A stretch of DNA of 64,000 nucleotides, taken from assembly GCF_016086655.4 (NCBI RefSeq), contig NC_052138.2, positions 13,702,001-13,766,000 of the forward strand, read 5' to 3'. Under the pieces are notes generated by a model that did no database searches, was not told the origin of the DNA, and saw nothing but the letters and a program-made list of their open reading frames with translations. The position numbers and the translations under genes were made by a program. This document shows positions 12,835-24,249 of the stretch, piece by piece. The DNA is from Lepeophtheirus salmonis (lineage: Eukaryota > Arthropoda > Copepoda > Siphonostomatoida > Caligidae). Each line of letters begins with the position of its first letter. Positions within the stretch are counted from its first letter, which is position 1.

Positions 12835-13940
12835 TAACCTGCCTCTAAGTGGTTATTAAAATACTCATAATTGATGCAGAATATGTTGTATATAGAGAAA
12901 TTTATTTTATAAATTTTTTTACTATAGCAATGCACATTAATTATCAATCTGGCCAACATCAGTCTCAATTATAGCCTCCAACTGCCTTCGGAATCCCTTC
13001 CACACATTGGCAAAGTTTTTTCATGATGCTCCACTGCTAGTTAACGGAGGCCTTCAAGGCATCAATATTCGGGTGGCGGACTTTGCATGCATTCTTCTCA
13101 ATTTTCTACCAAATCTATTAATCAAGTGGATTCAGATCAGGGCTCAGAGGGGTAAAATTATTCGACCAGAAGCTCATGTTGCTACCCATCCACTCTTGTA
13201 CAATATTAGTATTATGTACCGGAGCCCGTCCTGATGAAATACGTTCGTGGCCTTGTTGTACTTCTTCATGGTGATGGTAATCTATGGGACCACATTTCCC
13301 TTCAACATTAATAAGCAGTCAGCCGGAGGTAACCAATATCCAACAAGAAATCAAACTGGAGGGATTTTTTCTCCAGTTGATGGCACAACCCATAACATCA
13401 TCACCAAGGCCGGATGTTTTTTCTTGGTGACTGTACTGATGCTGTTGTCAGCCTTGCCAAAGAATACCACCTGATCATATTACTTGTTATAGACGGGGAC
13501 AACAGTAAAGGTCTTTTCATCAGAGAGAAAAATTACGCAGTTGCTATAGTGATTTAGATCATTCAAGAGTTGCTCACATCGCTGAAGAGGGAGTACTTTT
13601 TGACGTTGGGACAGGATTGAACTCTCAATTTTTCTTACCGACCTTCCTCGAGCCTTTCGGATGGCCTTGCGCAAAGGAGACCAATGCACTTCTTCTTCTT
13701 GGCGTAATATGACATCTTCATTGTAAGGCAACCATAATATCTTCAGGCTTCACTTTGGTGGGTGTTCCACTCTTGTGTTTGTCCGTAAGGTTGTCCCTAT
13801 CAGTCAAACGATTTCTGACACAACAGACTGCGGCCTTGGTGACGTTTAAAGCGTGCATGATGTCCAAAGTGGTCCTCCCGGCTAAGATTAAATTACTTAT
13901 GAAGGTTCTTCTTGCCTCCATTCTGACATATACATAATTT
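12835..13940 (-). mobile_element. Nearly whole mariner transposase pseudogene
   Basis: Minus-strand relic starting at ATG 13921. Order on the minus strand: a helix-turn-helix region with MEARRTFISNLILAGRTT and VTKAAVCCVRNRL (13921-13720); then SPLRKAIRKARGRSVRKIES (about 13690-13600); then LLNDLNHYSNCVIFLSDEKTFTV (about 13580-13490), which contains the first catalytic Asp (SDEK); then a middle part with several stops; then the second-Asp motif near 13220, where QDGAPVH is recoverable only across a one-base deletion; then SFWSNNF and SPDLNPLD with the third Asp (about 13130-13150); then HPNIDALKASV near 13060. All three Asp codons are still visible, but at least three frame breaks and stops after PLD make it inactive. 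Spacing between the last two Asp is about 35 codons. Convincing inverted repeats were not found. Confidence 0.85.
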
Positions 13941-14132
13941 TTGTTTACAACATGTACATCAATCAAAGGGTTATAAATCTAAACTATTCAAAAATAATCG
14001 GAACTTTAAGATTTAATCAACAAAACCTATTCAAAATCCTACTTTTAGAAGGTCTCATTACTTTTTTACATCCGGTATATAATATACATCAGGGATTACG
14101 ATACACAGTGAACCCTGCATACTTGATCAATT

Positions 14133-14206
14133 TTATATGCGAACACCTGCAATAGTGCATTAATACGACTACATTTTAATTTCTTAGATCAAAATATGCT
14201 CATGAT
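14133..14206 (+). repeat. Direct repeat flanking the 13 kb mariner, right copy
   Basis: Matches 12737-12812, including atttcttagatcaaaa at 14179-14194. The pair encloses about 1.3 kb that includes the mariner pseudogene. Confidence 0.6.
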
Positions 14207-15149
14207 ATACAATACATCAGAAAGCACTATATAAAGTAGGCCAGATTGTACTATTCATTTTTTTGAAAATCAAAAACTGGTTATGTTTTTTCACTGTGTT
14301 TTTCCATCTATATTTCAAAGATAAAATTTTCAAAAAGATAGAATAACCCTAAACTACAAAAATTTCACTTTGAAATTGAGAGAAAAGGCATTTTTTCTAT
14401 ATTTTTATAGTGCTGGCTGTCTATGTATAGTTAATATATATTCATATTAAAGAAATGCATATGTATTTTCCTTGATATGAAGAATTCAAATATGAAGAAA
14501 TTTTAATTATTAAAGTATTTTAAGCTAACTATTTTTGCACTTTAAAAAAGATAAATAAGCAGTAATTTTAAAACTGTCTTGTTTGGAGAATACTTCGAAA
14601 CATATAACTTTATCAATTATTATCTCTATAACGTTATTATTGTTCACTATAATACAAAATATTTTTCATTTTATAATAGGGAATTTTCCACAACTTAAAA
14701 AGAAATATTTTAAAATTAGTAGAGCAAGTTTAAGAACACTAAAAAAAAGGGAAGTGAACGGCAGACAAAAAATATATACATATATCATTTTCTAAATTTG
14801 TTCTTTTTGAATTACAATATTATGTTGGAGCATTTAATTTATGCCTTTTGACATTAGCCCAAGTTAATTTAATATTTATAATTTATCTAAATGGATTTTA
14901 ATTAAGCTGATTACATATAAAAAAACATTATCCAATAAATTTCCATATTTAATACTAGGGTGAATATTTCTTGGGTCACACAACACTGCAATTTTACTTC
15001 GGGACTTTAGTTACTATTCTTTTTTTATCGTCTCTGCTATGAACTTCCAAAAATCAAAATCCTTCAGATCTCTTATTTTTTAACAAACCTTTTCATCATG
15101 ACGTCACTCCCACTTTTGACAAGAGCTCGCCATCTTTCCTCTAAAGAAA
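14207..15149. other. Stretch without recognisable genes
   Basis: AT-rich. A weakly coding-like open frame at 14583-14795 is dominated by Ile, Lys and Leu codons and has no family features. Confidence 0.5.
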
Positions 15150-15320
15150 CAAAGACATGTTCTATTCCAGGACATGAAAGAAAAATTCTAGTTTATGTAT
15201 TTTATGCAGTAAACGGGACTAAATTTTATTAAATGTTAAACAAAACTACATGTCATTTACTAAACAAATACACACACTAGAATTTTTCTTTCATGTCCAA
15301 GGATGCCATGTTCCTAAGCT
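15150..15320. repeat. Long interrupted palindrome
   Basis: The left arm ggacatgaaagaaaaattct... (15170-15192) is perfectly complementary to 15276-15298 over 23 bases. Imperfect pairing extends outward (gacatgttctattcca against the complement of aggatgccatgttcc) and inward (tttatgtatttt against the complement of aaatacacac). The loop is about 80 bases. Transcribed RNA would form a hairpin. No ORF spans it. Confidence 0.8.
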
Positions 15321-15804
15321 TGCCGATTTTACCTTGTATAGCTGCAAAAAATGAGGATCGTTTACCTGATAGATGGAAAGCTTAGATAATCTTTGCAATA
15401 GTCTAGTCGATTTTTATTAATTTCAAAAATATATATATAATTAATTATAAGCTCGATTTAAGGCGTGTAAATGGATTATATTCAAGTTATAAGTTTTAAT
15501 GTAATAGCTCATAGCATACCCAAGGTTGGCTTAACCTAATTGCAGATTAATTTAGTCTGCATACTAGAACAAAGATTTCTCTATGCATGAAACACACACT
15601 CATTTTTTTTTAACCAATTAAGAGCTGTTTTGAGAATAGAATAGTTATGAAATGATGAAGTAATTTTATCTATATTTATTGAGATTGTCTTGATGAAGAA
15701 AATTGGAGGAAATGTCTGTAAAACCCACGGACATAAAAACGGATTTAATGCAAGTTTGTTTACCCTATAAAATGTGGTTCTCATTTAATAACTGTTGTTG
15801 TTTT

Positions 15805-16347
15805 GAAAGAGGCATTTATTTAAGCATGTGACTTCTGAATATGAGAAATAAGTTAAATCCTGTAAATTGAAATTGACTCACACACGCTACAACAAACTTG
15901 CTTTGTGATAAACTTAAAGAATATTTTTTTATTAATAGTAGTTGGAGCTACATATATATTGCTAATATGGAAAGAGGCATTTATTTAAGCATGTGACTTC
16001 ACCTTGAATCTCTCATGCTCATGGGTTAGTTAGGGATTGAGTGATATTGTACAATAAACAATTCATTATAGTGGACAAAGATGTGGACTTGACTCAAGAT
16101 TTGCAACTTTACTTCCAATTGAGTCCGTATTTTATAGACTTTTGACTCAAAATACACTATAATACACTCGATCCTAGAACAGACTCAATACTTTTTTTTT
16201 CTGAGCATGAGAAATAAGTTAAATCCTGTAAATTGAAATTGACTCACACACAATACAACAAACTTGCTTTGTAATCAAATTAAAGAGTTTTTTTATTAGT
16301 AGTAAATAGTAGTATTCGGTTGGAGCTACATATACAATGCTAATATG
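15805..16347 (+). repeat. Two diverged copies of a direct repeat of about 150 bp
   Basis: gaaagaggcatttatttaag occurs at 15805 and 15969. tgagaaataagttaaatcct begins at 15841 and again at 16208, followed both times by gtaaattgaaattgactcac, by tacaacaaacttgctttgt and, after 70-85 bases, by ttggagctacatat(a) and gctaatatgg. The second copy carries a small insertion (agtaaatagtagtatt). Confidence 0.8.
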
Positions 16348-16428
16348 GGGTAATCCTGATGAATTGAGAAAATCTTTAAAGCGTTATAATGTACGAACTA
16401 GATTGGGTAAAACCATATTTTTTTATTA

Positions 16429-16715
16429 TTAGAAAGCTACATTTAACCTTGTTGACACGGTGCCAGAAGCTTTGGCAGGGCTGGGCGACCTCGTGCAAAT
16501 CCAACCAAGTTCCTTAGAGGCGGTTAAATGATGAATGATGACACAGGCCGCATGCTCACTCATCCCCTTAAGATAAAAATGCATAAGTGCAGGTCTGGGC
16601 TGCTTCCATGTAAAACATCCAGGCTCCAAAAGTGAGGAAATTTTGTGACCAAGACATCTTACACTTTTTTGGTCTAGTGGGCCGGTGCACTGTCTTGTTT
16701 GAAGGGGTAATTTCT
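16429..16715 (-). pseudogene. Mariner transposase C-terminal half, minus strand
   Basis: On the minus strand from about 16715 one frame reads PFKQDSAPAH, which carries the second catalytic Asp. It continues FPHFWSLDVLHGSSPDLHL, where the position of the third catalytic Asp is no longer Asp. Another frame then ends DLHEVAQPCQSFWHRVNKV near 16440, the C-terminal helix. The 66-codon open frame at 16429-16629 is one of these shifted frames. The related plus-strand piece at 16760-16992 carries the same C-terminal sequence in inverted orientation. Confidence 0.7.
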
Positions 16716-16759
16716 TCCTTGTGTTACTCCATCTATCCCGAGAATATAAATTAAAAGTG

Positions 16760-16992
16760 CCAAACCAGAACTACTACAATGGAAGAGCTGGATCTGCACA
16801 AGGTCGCCAAGGCCTGTCAAACCTTCCGATGCCATAAAGTTAAGGTAACCAAGAGAGGCAGATCAAATTTTAAATATTTTAATGTCATTAAATAAAGCTT
16901 TTAAATAAAAATAAATTTATTGTTCTATCCCATCTTGTTCGTTCGTTATAAGCCTTTAAATATTTTTCCAATTTATCTGAACCACCCCGTAT
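16760..16992 (+). pseudogene. Mariner transposase C-terminus with right end, plus strand
   Basis: Codons from about 16780 read MEELDLHKVAKACQTFRCHK, followed by a short lysine-rich tail. The helix DLHKVAKACQTFR aligns with DLHEVAQPCQSFW of the neighbouring minus-strand relic, so the two pieces are inverted relatives. The sequence gaaccaccccgtata at 16979-16993 looks like a mariner terminus (tatacggggtggttc) next to a TA. The N-terminal and catalytic parts are missing. Confidence 0.6.
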
Positions 16993-17190
16993 ATTAGCAT
17001 ATCTACAAATGCCATAGCCCAGTGGTATATACTAAATCATATATGTATATATAAAAATCTAATCTCCTTGAAATTAGGTGCTCTTAAATATCAATTCTAT
17101 TATAATGTACTTCAGCATTACAAAAAACTTTTAAATAATTATTTCTTGTAAAAGTTAAGAAAATGAAATAAATAAATAAGTATTTAATTA
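16993..17190. other. Short AT-rich spacer
   Basis: Nothing recognisable was found between the mariner terminus and the ORF that follows. Confidence 0.5.
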
Positions 17191-17478
17191 TTAAACATTG
17201 ACAGTTGTTAAAAGGCATTGGATCACTTTCCTCTGAATGGAGGCGGTATTTCTGAAGTCTTTTCTCGTCATCAGGCTGATATCTTTAGAGAGGTATATTA
17301 ATCGACTCCCATGAAATTCAATTTTTTTTACGGGGTCATCCCTATCTCCACTACGTGAGTGACGGAAGTGAGCCCCATATTTTGTTCTTTTTTTCTTGGC
17401 CCTTTTGTTCGGGAGTTGAATCAAGAAAGTGATGTATACAACAAATAATAACGACTCAACAACAAAGTTATTAAACAC
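17191..17478 (-). CDS. Unrecognised 95-codon ORF
   Basis: I do not recognise this reading frame. It starts with a hydrophobic stretch (VVESLLFVVYITFLIQL, residues about 6-22) that could be a membrane segment or signal anchor. A basic cluster (NKRAKKKRTK) follows, then a mixed-charge part with RHSRSGDRDDPVKK and a tail RNTASIQRKVIQCLL. It is less AT-biased in codon use than most chance frames here. No splice pattern, transposase motif or second copy was seen. It may be a chance ORF, a decayed exon or part of an unrecognised element. Confidence 0.2.
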   Translation of the reverse strand: MFNNFVVESLLFVVYITFLIQLPNKRAKKKRTKYGAHFRHSRSGDRDDPVKKIEFHGSRLIYLSKDISLMTRKDFRNTASIQRKVIQCLLTTVNV

Positions 17479-18325
17479 TAAATATGTCCCCCGTTGTGCA
17501 AGTAAACTTTTAATTTGTGTGTTTTCATTCGAACCCTATAACTCTCATGAATGTGATTCGATTCATGAAGTTATTTTCCTTTTTTTCATATTTAATATAA
17601 TAAGGGGGGAAGAAATCCTTATGGTTTCAAATAATACTTTTCAGTTAGAATTGCAAAGTTACAAATTAAAAATATACTTGACTATTCAATAACAAGTAAT
17701 AAATATTTATAGTACATTATAAAATGTGTTTGTGTGTTACTAGGATCTTAATTCATTTTTGCTTATAAAAAGATCATTAGTAATACTTTTATTTACATGA
17801 ATTGATCATTTTGATACAAGATCCGACTTTTAATTAACTCATACATAATATGCTTTAAATCAATACTCATAATTTATGAATTTTTCATAAATTATGATAA
17901 GTACATAAAATAAGATTTTTAATTCAAATGTCCATTCTGTTCTTCTGGAATTGCAAATTTATGTGTACGAAGAAAGTAATATTTTTTAATGATCTCGTTA
18001 AAGAGTTTTCCAGATAAATGATGAAATAAAAATCAAATAGAAGAAGGAAAAATAATGTGCATTGTATAATATCCTTAATATGTTCTATTAAAATATTTAT
18101 TAAGGTTCGAAATGATAAATGAAATAGAAAATAACGATCTGAAAGTGTATTTGATATTTACATAATTCATGATATAGGTTTGATTTTTTTTAAAACTCAG
18201 AGTAGAATCGAAGAATTTGGGTAATTTTCTGCCAATGTCATCGATAGATTTGTTCTTGGATTTGTGTTCATTTCCTTCATATCATAGTTGCTCGTAACTA
18301 ATCTAATGAAAAATTCTTCCGATGT
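17479..18325. other. Stretch without recognisable genes
   Basis: AT-rich. The imperfect palindrome aattcataatttatgaatttttcataaattatg lies near 17870-17900. No coding or repeat assignment was possible. Confidence 0.45.
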
Positions 18326-18329
18326 TCAG

Positions 18330-18590
18330 GCTTATTATGTTATTTTTCGGTTTCTTACTTTTAACATACCGACAAGCTGCTGCTGTACAGTAAAATAACA
18401 GAAACAAAAAATGAACGTGGAAATCCTGACGATTTGAAAAATGTTTTGTAGGAGAGAGGCTTAGCTGCAATGAACTTTTATTAATTTAGCTATAGGCAGT
18501 TATGATCAATTAACTCAAAACCGTAAATAGACATATTTCTGGAATTTCTCCTATATCGATCCTCAATTCTATTGTAAGTCCCAATAAATT
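18330..18590 (+). repeat. Interspersed family A, copy
   Basis: Contains the head blocks aacgtggaaatcctgacgat, ttgaaaaatgttttgtagga, gagaggcttagctgcaatga and, further on, tatatcgatcctcaattcta. These match in order the copies at 18990-19400 and 21950-22290. The tail is not present. Confidence 0.7.
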
Positions 18591-18989
18591 AATTGACTTT
18601 TATTAAAAAAGGTGAATACAATTCTGAGTAAAAAATATATTTATTGAGATAAATAAATTGGATAGTCGAAATAGCTTGAGAACCACTGCTCTACCACGAG
18701 CATAAGAATTTCTATAAATAGTCAAAACAGGGTTATAGATGATTTTCCACAAATATTCTTGACGTATAATATATCAACCGCCTTTTAATGTTGTATTTTA
18801 CAAGTTATAATATAGGTTCGAACTTTATCATAAGTCTTTACTTTTGAAACATTTCTTTCTTTCTATGGATGGATTTTCTTACATTTCTTCAAGGAGCAAC
18901 TAAGATCATGCACCTAGAATAAGGTATTATAAGTCGATGAGTCATTTTGGAATAGTCTCATAATCCTAGATCCGTGACTCCTTAACAGA

Positions 18990-19400
18990 CATGCATCAAA
19001 ACATGTCTTGCCGGTATATAAAAATAAAAGAAACTGAAAATCAACGTGGGATCTTGACAATATGAAGAATTTTTGGGAGGATAGAAGCTGAGCTGTCATT
19101 TAACTTATTATATTATCTGGAAGCAGCTGTTAGGGCACTGGAATAAACACACATCCAAGTCCTTATATAGTAAGGACATAATTTTAGGGTAGGATTACTC
19201 CGATGTCGATCTTTAATTCTACTTTGACTTCCACAAGGGCTTACACTGATAACTCTTGAGCAAATCCTCATTGTCATTCTACGTTTTCCATGATCACTCA
19301 CACTAGCTATTGCTTTATAATTAAATGTTCTCTCTCAAAGAATTAAATAATAACGATAACAGCCTTGGAAGGTAAAAAAACAACTTGTTCAGTTTGGGGA
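18990..19400 (+). repeat. Interspersed family A, long copy
   Basis: The head (gacaatatgaagaattttt, gaagctgagctgtcattt) is followed by a middle block (ctccgatgtcgatctttaat, tctactttgacttccacaag, ggcttaca) and by the tail (ccatgatcactcacacta; caaagaattaaataataacg; ataacagccttgga). Two chance ORFs (18914-19099 and 19113-19301, minus strand) are its antisense. The family has no transposase, no clear A/B boxes and no poly(A) tail, so its class is open. Confidence 0.75.
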
Positions 19401-21945
19401 ATAGAAAAAACCGCTCACACCTTCTTGGACCTACTTTATACAGCTCCGATCATTGATGTGAATGTACTGAAAAATATATAATACCATATAATAGTACATA
19501 AAAAATATGGGTTCACTTGTTTTCGACACCTTGGCTGTTAAAGGAAAACTATATCCTTTATCATAACAAAATTTTTACTTATGATTACTCAAATTTTAAT
19601 AATAATTTTCAAACAAGGTTGATTTGATATGTAGAGTAGAGCAATTTCACTTAAACTTTTTTCAAATTTCTTTTGTAGCTAGAGCGGAAAAGTTGTAATT
19701 TGGTATGAAAATTACCTATGCAAAATTGCATTGTTCTACAAAGTCAATTTTAGGCCATACATCTCCATCAAGTTATGAAAAAAAGCTAAAACTTTTTACA
19801 ATTTTAGTTATTTTGCATTCAAAAAATTTTATATAATTTTTTATTAACTATAAAATGTGTATACAAAGTTTTTTTTGTCTTACATTGTCCTGTGGAACAG
19901 AAAAAGAGAAAAAAGTTAAGAACATTGAATGCCCACGTATTGCGCGTATCCTTTTTTTACATTTTCAGAAAGGAAAGATTCATTTTTATGAATGTGATCT
20001 TCGTTTTTTACTCTCCATAAAGCAGTTTTAAAACAAAATTTACAAATGTTTTTATAGGGTTGAAATTATGTCTGTCATAACTAATTAATGATTAATGCTG
20101 TATTTTAATCTTAATTGACGAAATTAATAACTTTTCTCTCCTTTCAAACTATGAAACTTATATATCACAACTTTCCGAAATAGCCGTAATTGAAATTTGA
20201 AAAAAGTTTAAAACAAACCAAAAAATCTATCAAATTATTTTTTCAATCCTAGAGTAACCTTGGATCTATATATATAAATTAGTGTACATACTAAAGATAT
20301 CTTCCGAATTAATATTTGAAAATAACGAGCAACACCATGTGTTTGAAGTATATAAATTATTATTTTTAGTAGGAAAATGATAATTACTTTGGCAAATACT
20401 CAATAGGTCTACTTCAACTTATCCTACCCCTACATATGTAAGTCCGTATTGTTCTTTTCTTTACTTGCCAATAACAGGGTGTGTTTATTGTAGAATTTAT
20501 GTACAATTGGAATGTATAAATATCTTTACTCTAAATTCTTACATTGGTTTAACAATTACTCATATAAAATCCGATATGAGACACATCCGGTTAGGTAGAA
20601 CTGAGTTTAAAGAGTTATAAACATAGAAAAAAGTTCGTGAAAAGGCCCATGGAGAATGAAATATATAGAGACGACAAGATAAACGAATGATTGAGAAAAG
20701 TCATCAGTTGACAAAAAGAGTATAATGTGACATCACATTTGTTTGTTAAGTCCGAAAACAAAGTCTTATGTAGGTTATGGGTTTCACTTGTTTGTTTATT
20801 TGTTAGTCACCAGGATTTCAGAAAAATCCTGATGGTCTCAGTAAGAGCTCATTAAATTTCTAGAAGTCAAAGATCAAGGTAACTTGAAACGTAAAAAATG
20901 CATAATCACCCATAATTTTGAAACAAATTGAGATACAATACTCAATTTGATTTTAGGGGGAGGTTCAGACCTCTATGAAGTGACCATTCCAGTTTTTCTT
21001 ACATTAACACTAGAATAACAAAGGGGTTTGATAATATGATACAAAATATAAATTAATAACTGATATACATATATAGTGATATATCCTTCTTTTTTTTTTT
21101 TAATTTAGTAGGATTAATTTAATATTAGTAGCAAATAATATATAGTTGCTTTATGTTGAGTTTTTTTTCTTTGCTAATGGCTGGGCAGGATTTCAAACTA
21201 TTTAATAGTTTATAACTTCAAATTTATAAGCAAATATATAATATTAAGGACCAACAAACTATTCTCTATAGTAATGTTCGCTTCCTTGTAAATGCTGTAC
21301 CAAAAATTAAAAGACAAACCTCAGCTTTCCAAATAAAAAAAGTTATGTAAAACATTAAATTTTCTCAAACTAAATATTTTGTATACCCAAAGAGTTTTAC
21401 GAACCTCCTTGAGCATTTTTTTTCTTCACATAATAAAAAAGTAGCTTGAATTAAAATCTTAAGTTTGTTTCAAACTTTTTTAAACTACCTGGAAGTTAAG
21501 ATTATCCCCCTATTCTTCAAAAGATAGCTGATTAGGAACATACATAATATTAAAAAAAAATATTAATCACACTCAATTTTTTTAAAATATATTAATTATG
21601 ATATGCTCAAAATATCAGCAACTACTCTAATTTATTATTTCTTTTGCTGTTGATTTGTAATAACATCTACCTGAAAGTTTATTTAGAAAAGGAAAACCAT
21701 TTCTTGCTGAGCAATGACCTTATTCCTACTATTTGGTATTCATTTGATTATGAAACATCTAGTTTAGATGCAATATTGATTCGAATATTTTTTAGAATCA
21801 AAATTTATCAAGATTAAGGGCTGAAATTTTTAAGATCCCAACATAATGAATTATATTGTTAAAATATGAACTAAATTTATATAAATTTATATCTTGACCT
21901 GAATCGACATACTTAAGTTTCAGTGTTTTTGTTTTTACATGATTT
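19401..21945. other. Long stretch without recognisable genes
   Basis: AT-rich DNA. Two patches (19940-19990 and 20700-20830) are slightly less AT-rich, but no motif was seen in them. No repeat copy could be assigned. Confidence 0.45.
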
Positions 21946-21949
21946 AATA

Positions 21950-22290
21950 TGACCGTTCGGAATGTAAAAATAAAAGAAATCGAAAATAAACATTGTAATC
22001 CCGACAATTTGAAGAATGTTTTGTTGGAAAGCTGCTTAACTGTCATGACACTTTTTTTAATTTAGCTTCAAGTAGCCTTAAGATGAAGGAAATAACCCCA
22101 AATCCAACTCTGTATTTAGCAATATTATAAAGTATTAGTAGGTAGTATTTAGTCCGATGTCGACCTTCAGTTCTACTCCGAGTCCAACAGTGTCTTACAC
22201 ATATAACTCCCCAAGAAGTCGTCTGTGTTAAATTATACTGATAACAGCAACAGCATTGGAAAAAAACCCTCTTCAGATTGCAAACTAGAA
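21950..22290 (+). repeat. Interspersed family A, copy
   Basis: Blocks in order: cccgacaatttgaagaatgt, tttgttggaaagctgcttaa, ctgtcatgac, then tccgatgtcgaccttcagtt, ctactccgagtccaacagtg, tcttaca and finally gataacagcaacagcattgg with ccctcttcagattgcaaac. The short minus-strand ORFs at 21798-22303 lie over this repeat and are not genes. Confidence 0.75.
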
Positions 22291-22714
22291 AAATATATCG
22301 CACGCTTGAAGGTCATTTTTTTATAAAACACAATATATGATAAGAAGGGATGGGATCATCGGCGAGTGCGAGGAAAATGCAGGAGCGAGACTTATTACTG
22401 TCCCTTGTTAATGTGAGCGGCCTATTACATGATTTTGTGCTGAAAAAAATGAATTATAGCTATATGATATTAACCTTCTATATTTATTCTATAGAAATAC
22501 TATGCATTTTTTTAAAAATACATTAAAGATAAGTGGGAATCCTTCCTTGAAAGATAAATGTTAAGACAACGATGATGTGTTTATTAATGAACAAAAAAAA
22601 AAGTATTCAGACTCACCGTTTTTCCTTTTCTAATCTGTAAACTTTACTTATATTCTACAAAATCCCATCCTTATTGATATGCAGGTCTGTAAATCCTAAG
22701 CAATTTTTATTATA

Positions 22715-23010
22715 TGAGTTTTGTTGTTGACAACCTTGAAGAGTGTTTTTCATTTTCTAAAGCTGTTATCATTATTCTTTCATTCTTGAAGAGAGAACGT
22801 CTAAGTATAAAGTGTAGTCACAAGTGTGATTGATAATGAAGGATGGAGAGTAACCTAAGGGGAATTATAAAAGTATGGCCCTGCTGGACTTGAAGTAGAA
22901 TTGAGGATATACAAGAAGTGTAATTCTCCTAAAAATTCTTATAATTGTCCGGGTTAGCAAGTTAATTTTCCGGTTTCTTTTTTTACATCGTAATTGCTTA
23001 CAATTTACAA
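22715..23010 (-). repeat. Interspersed family A, copy
   Basis: Minus-orientation copy. aaagctgttatcattattct, ttcattcttgaagagagaac, gtctaagtata and tagtcacaagtgtgat are the tail, and cttgaagtagaattgaggat is the middle block. Related in sequence and order to 43490-43865. Confidence 0.7.
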
Positions 23011-24245
23011 ACCTTGTGATACGTATGGTGTTATAAAGAAAATAACGTATCTATGGTTTGTATGGATTGTGGATTATTAATTGCGGGCTTTAATGTATGA
23101 CTGATATCTACTATAATATTTCAGATTATTTATTGTGAGAAAGAAGGTATTGAGTTTATGTAAATCAAAAACAAATATGTAGAGTTGACATGTCTGTAAT
23201 GAAAAAACTACGTTTAAACGTTAGAAAAAGAAAAAAACAATTGTCGTGTGTATTTTTTTTTCTTCGTGATTCATTATTTAATAGGGGGTCGAGGTGTTAA
23301 CTCCTTCCTCTAAAATAAGTATTCTCCCATATCTTGGGTGTAAATTCTTTTAAAAATGAATAATTAAATACATATATATGAATTGAAAAATAATTATAAT
23401 TTTTCCCTCCACTAATACTAATTTAAATGTAGAAAGTTTTTCTCTCTATAGCAGAAATTAATTTTCTTTCTCTCTGGAATTTAGCCAAAAATCATAATCA
23501 GTCGAGCTCTAATTAGAACTATCCTTAAAATATATTTATAAGTAGTAAGTATCAAATATGAAATGAAGAGAAAGCGATCAAAGAGAGTAATTTATAGTAA
23601 AATTAATTTTTCTCATAATGGACAGTCTAAATATAATTTATATTTTTGTAGAGAGATGCATTCATATTTATATTTATGTGCATATTTATGTAAATGTATA
23701 TCTAAATACGTATTTAAACCATTAATAATATATATAATATTAAACTTTATATATGTAAAGATGGGAATGTTAAGGTCTATAAGTGAATGCGGAGTAGTGA
23801 AGATGAACTTACATAAATAAGGAAAATAGTTGTTAAAGAGTAAGAAATAGGGAGAGAGAATAAAAGGAGAGGAGGATAGTTACTACAAAATTCACTTTGT
23901 GGTATTTTACTCACCTTGTATGCAAGTGATATTAGCTTTGTTGTATCACGCAATATTTTTCTCAACAAGAAACAGAAAAAAGAACAAAAGTCATTTAGTA
24001 GTTAGTTAGCCAAATAAGTAAATTATACAAATTGGTCTCTATTTCTTACTCTTTGAGTCCTGACTATATTGTTATTTTATTTATGACAATTTTAAAAGGA
24101 CATATATAATTTAAACAAAATTAATACAATGTTTGCTGGAGATCTCTTAATCTTTAATGTAGCCACCCAGCAATGATGGCGCCCAGGCGGCCGTGGAATG
24201 CCCATCGCCCACTTCTGACGTCGTTTTCTGTTTTGGCATTGGCTT
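23011..24245. other. Stretch without recognisable genes
   Basis: AT-rich. The 85-codon frame at 23563-23820 has only AT-driven codons. A somewhat GC-richer patch (24165-24250: gcgcccaggcggccgtgga) directly precedes the mariner relic and is probably its degraded C-terminal side. Confidence 0.45.
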
Positions 24246-24249
24246 ACAT

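Noticed and set aside
23563..23820. 85-codon plus-strand ORF
   Set aside because: Codons are dominated by A/T-rich Tyr, Ile, Lys and Leu; no start context or motif.
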